From: Amycolatopsis sp. A133
GTDB lineage: Bacteria > Actinomycetota > Actinomycetes > Mycobacteriales > Pseudonocardiaceae
DNA: 64,000 bases
Direction of reading: 5' to 3'
Assembly: GCF_031082405.1 (NCBI RefSeq)
Contig: NZ_JAVHJU010000025.1
Location: forward strand, 124,001 to 188,000
Every line of letters starts with the position of its first letter. Positions within the stretch are counted from its first letter, which is position 1. A program made the position numbers and the translations under genes. The notes under the pieces are model-generated. The model was not told where the DNA came from and did not search any database. It saw nothing but the letters and a program-made list of their open reading frames with translations. Shown here piece after piece: positions 63,986-64,000 of this stretch.

Positions 63986-64000
63986 AAGCCGTGGACCCGG

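Overview
The window is chromosomal DNA from a high-GC actinomycete. Codon third positions are almost all G or C, GTG starts and 4-base ATGA/GTGA gene overlaps are frequent, and lineage markers are present: a WhiB protein, a PspC-domain protein, a DUF3263/LytR_C pair, a Cdc48-like ATPase beside psd-pssA, and a groEL without groES that carries two CIRCE boxes. The gene content fits a Pseudonocardiales organism such as Amycolatopsis; that assignment is inference. No phage, insertion sequence, CRISPR array or biosynthetic cluster was seen.

Layout. 1-10 kb: FUSC-type transporter (cut by the window edge), SRPBCC protein, polysaccharide deacetylase lipoprotein, sigma factor with a coupled partner of unknown function, SGNH hydrolase, two decayed genes (an NAD(P)-binding protein and a frameshifted TetR), and a MarR/GbsR-controlled ABC exporter. 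10-16 kb: MFS exporter, TetR/SnoaL pair, and a stress partner-switching module (STAS antagonist, WhiB, RsbW-like kinase, SigB/SigF-type sigma factor, second HATPase). 16-24 kb: redox and hydrolase genes, secreted HNH nuclease, Sel1-repeat protein, orphan hydrogenase-type protease, and a LysR-controlled class III aminotransferase followed by a small P-loop kinase. 24-29 kb: two translationally coupled CBM2-GH18 chitinases with three DasR-type (dre) boxes, an ArsR regulator, tRNA-Arg(ACG) and tRNA-Ser(GCT). 29-42 kb: LPG-synthetase-like membrane protein, acetoacetyl-CoA ligase, dienelactone-hydrolase-like protein, HisC-type aminotransferase, TauE permease, GNAT, GntR/FCD regulator with a methyltransferase, FBP protein, membrane adenylate cyclase, KAS III, Lrp regulator and a half MFS gene. 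42-49 kb: thiC-thiD under a TPP riboswitch, HtrA-like protease, secreted GH15 enzyme, peptide deformylase, DUF3263 and LytR_C proteins. 49-64 kb: Cdc48-like ATPase, pssA, psd, ArsR-MFS operon, moeA, tandem AIM24 proteins, cold-shock protein, Ser/Thr kinase, groEL and a pspC-type gene.

The most unusual structure is non-coding. (1) A tandem array of sixteen units, fifteen of them 21 bp, fills the gap between pssA and the Cdc48-like ATPase gene. (2) Three copies of a 46-bp palindrome have invariant outer arms and co-varying inner arms; one copy supplies the thiD stop codon and abuts a truncated MFS gene. (3) Three copies of a ~50-bp double-hairpin element occur: two start exactly at the stop codons of minus-strand genes, and one lies in frame inside the SGNH hydrolase gene. 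Several operators are clear enough to predict: divergent GTTT-N16-GGGCAT promoters for whiB and the sigma operon, a 32-bp concentric dyad before arsR, dre boxes before the chitinases, perfect palindromes at the LysR and FCD-regulator loci, and a terminator-like hairpin in the GH15 leader.
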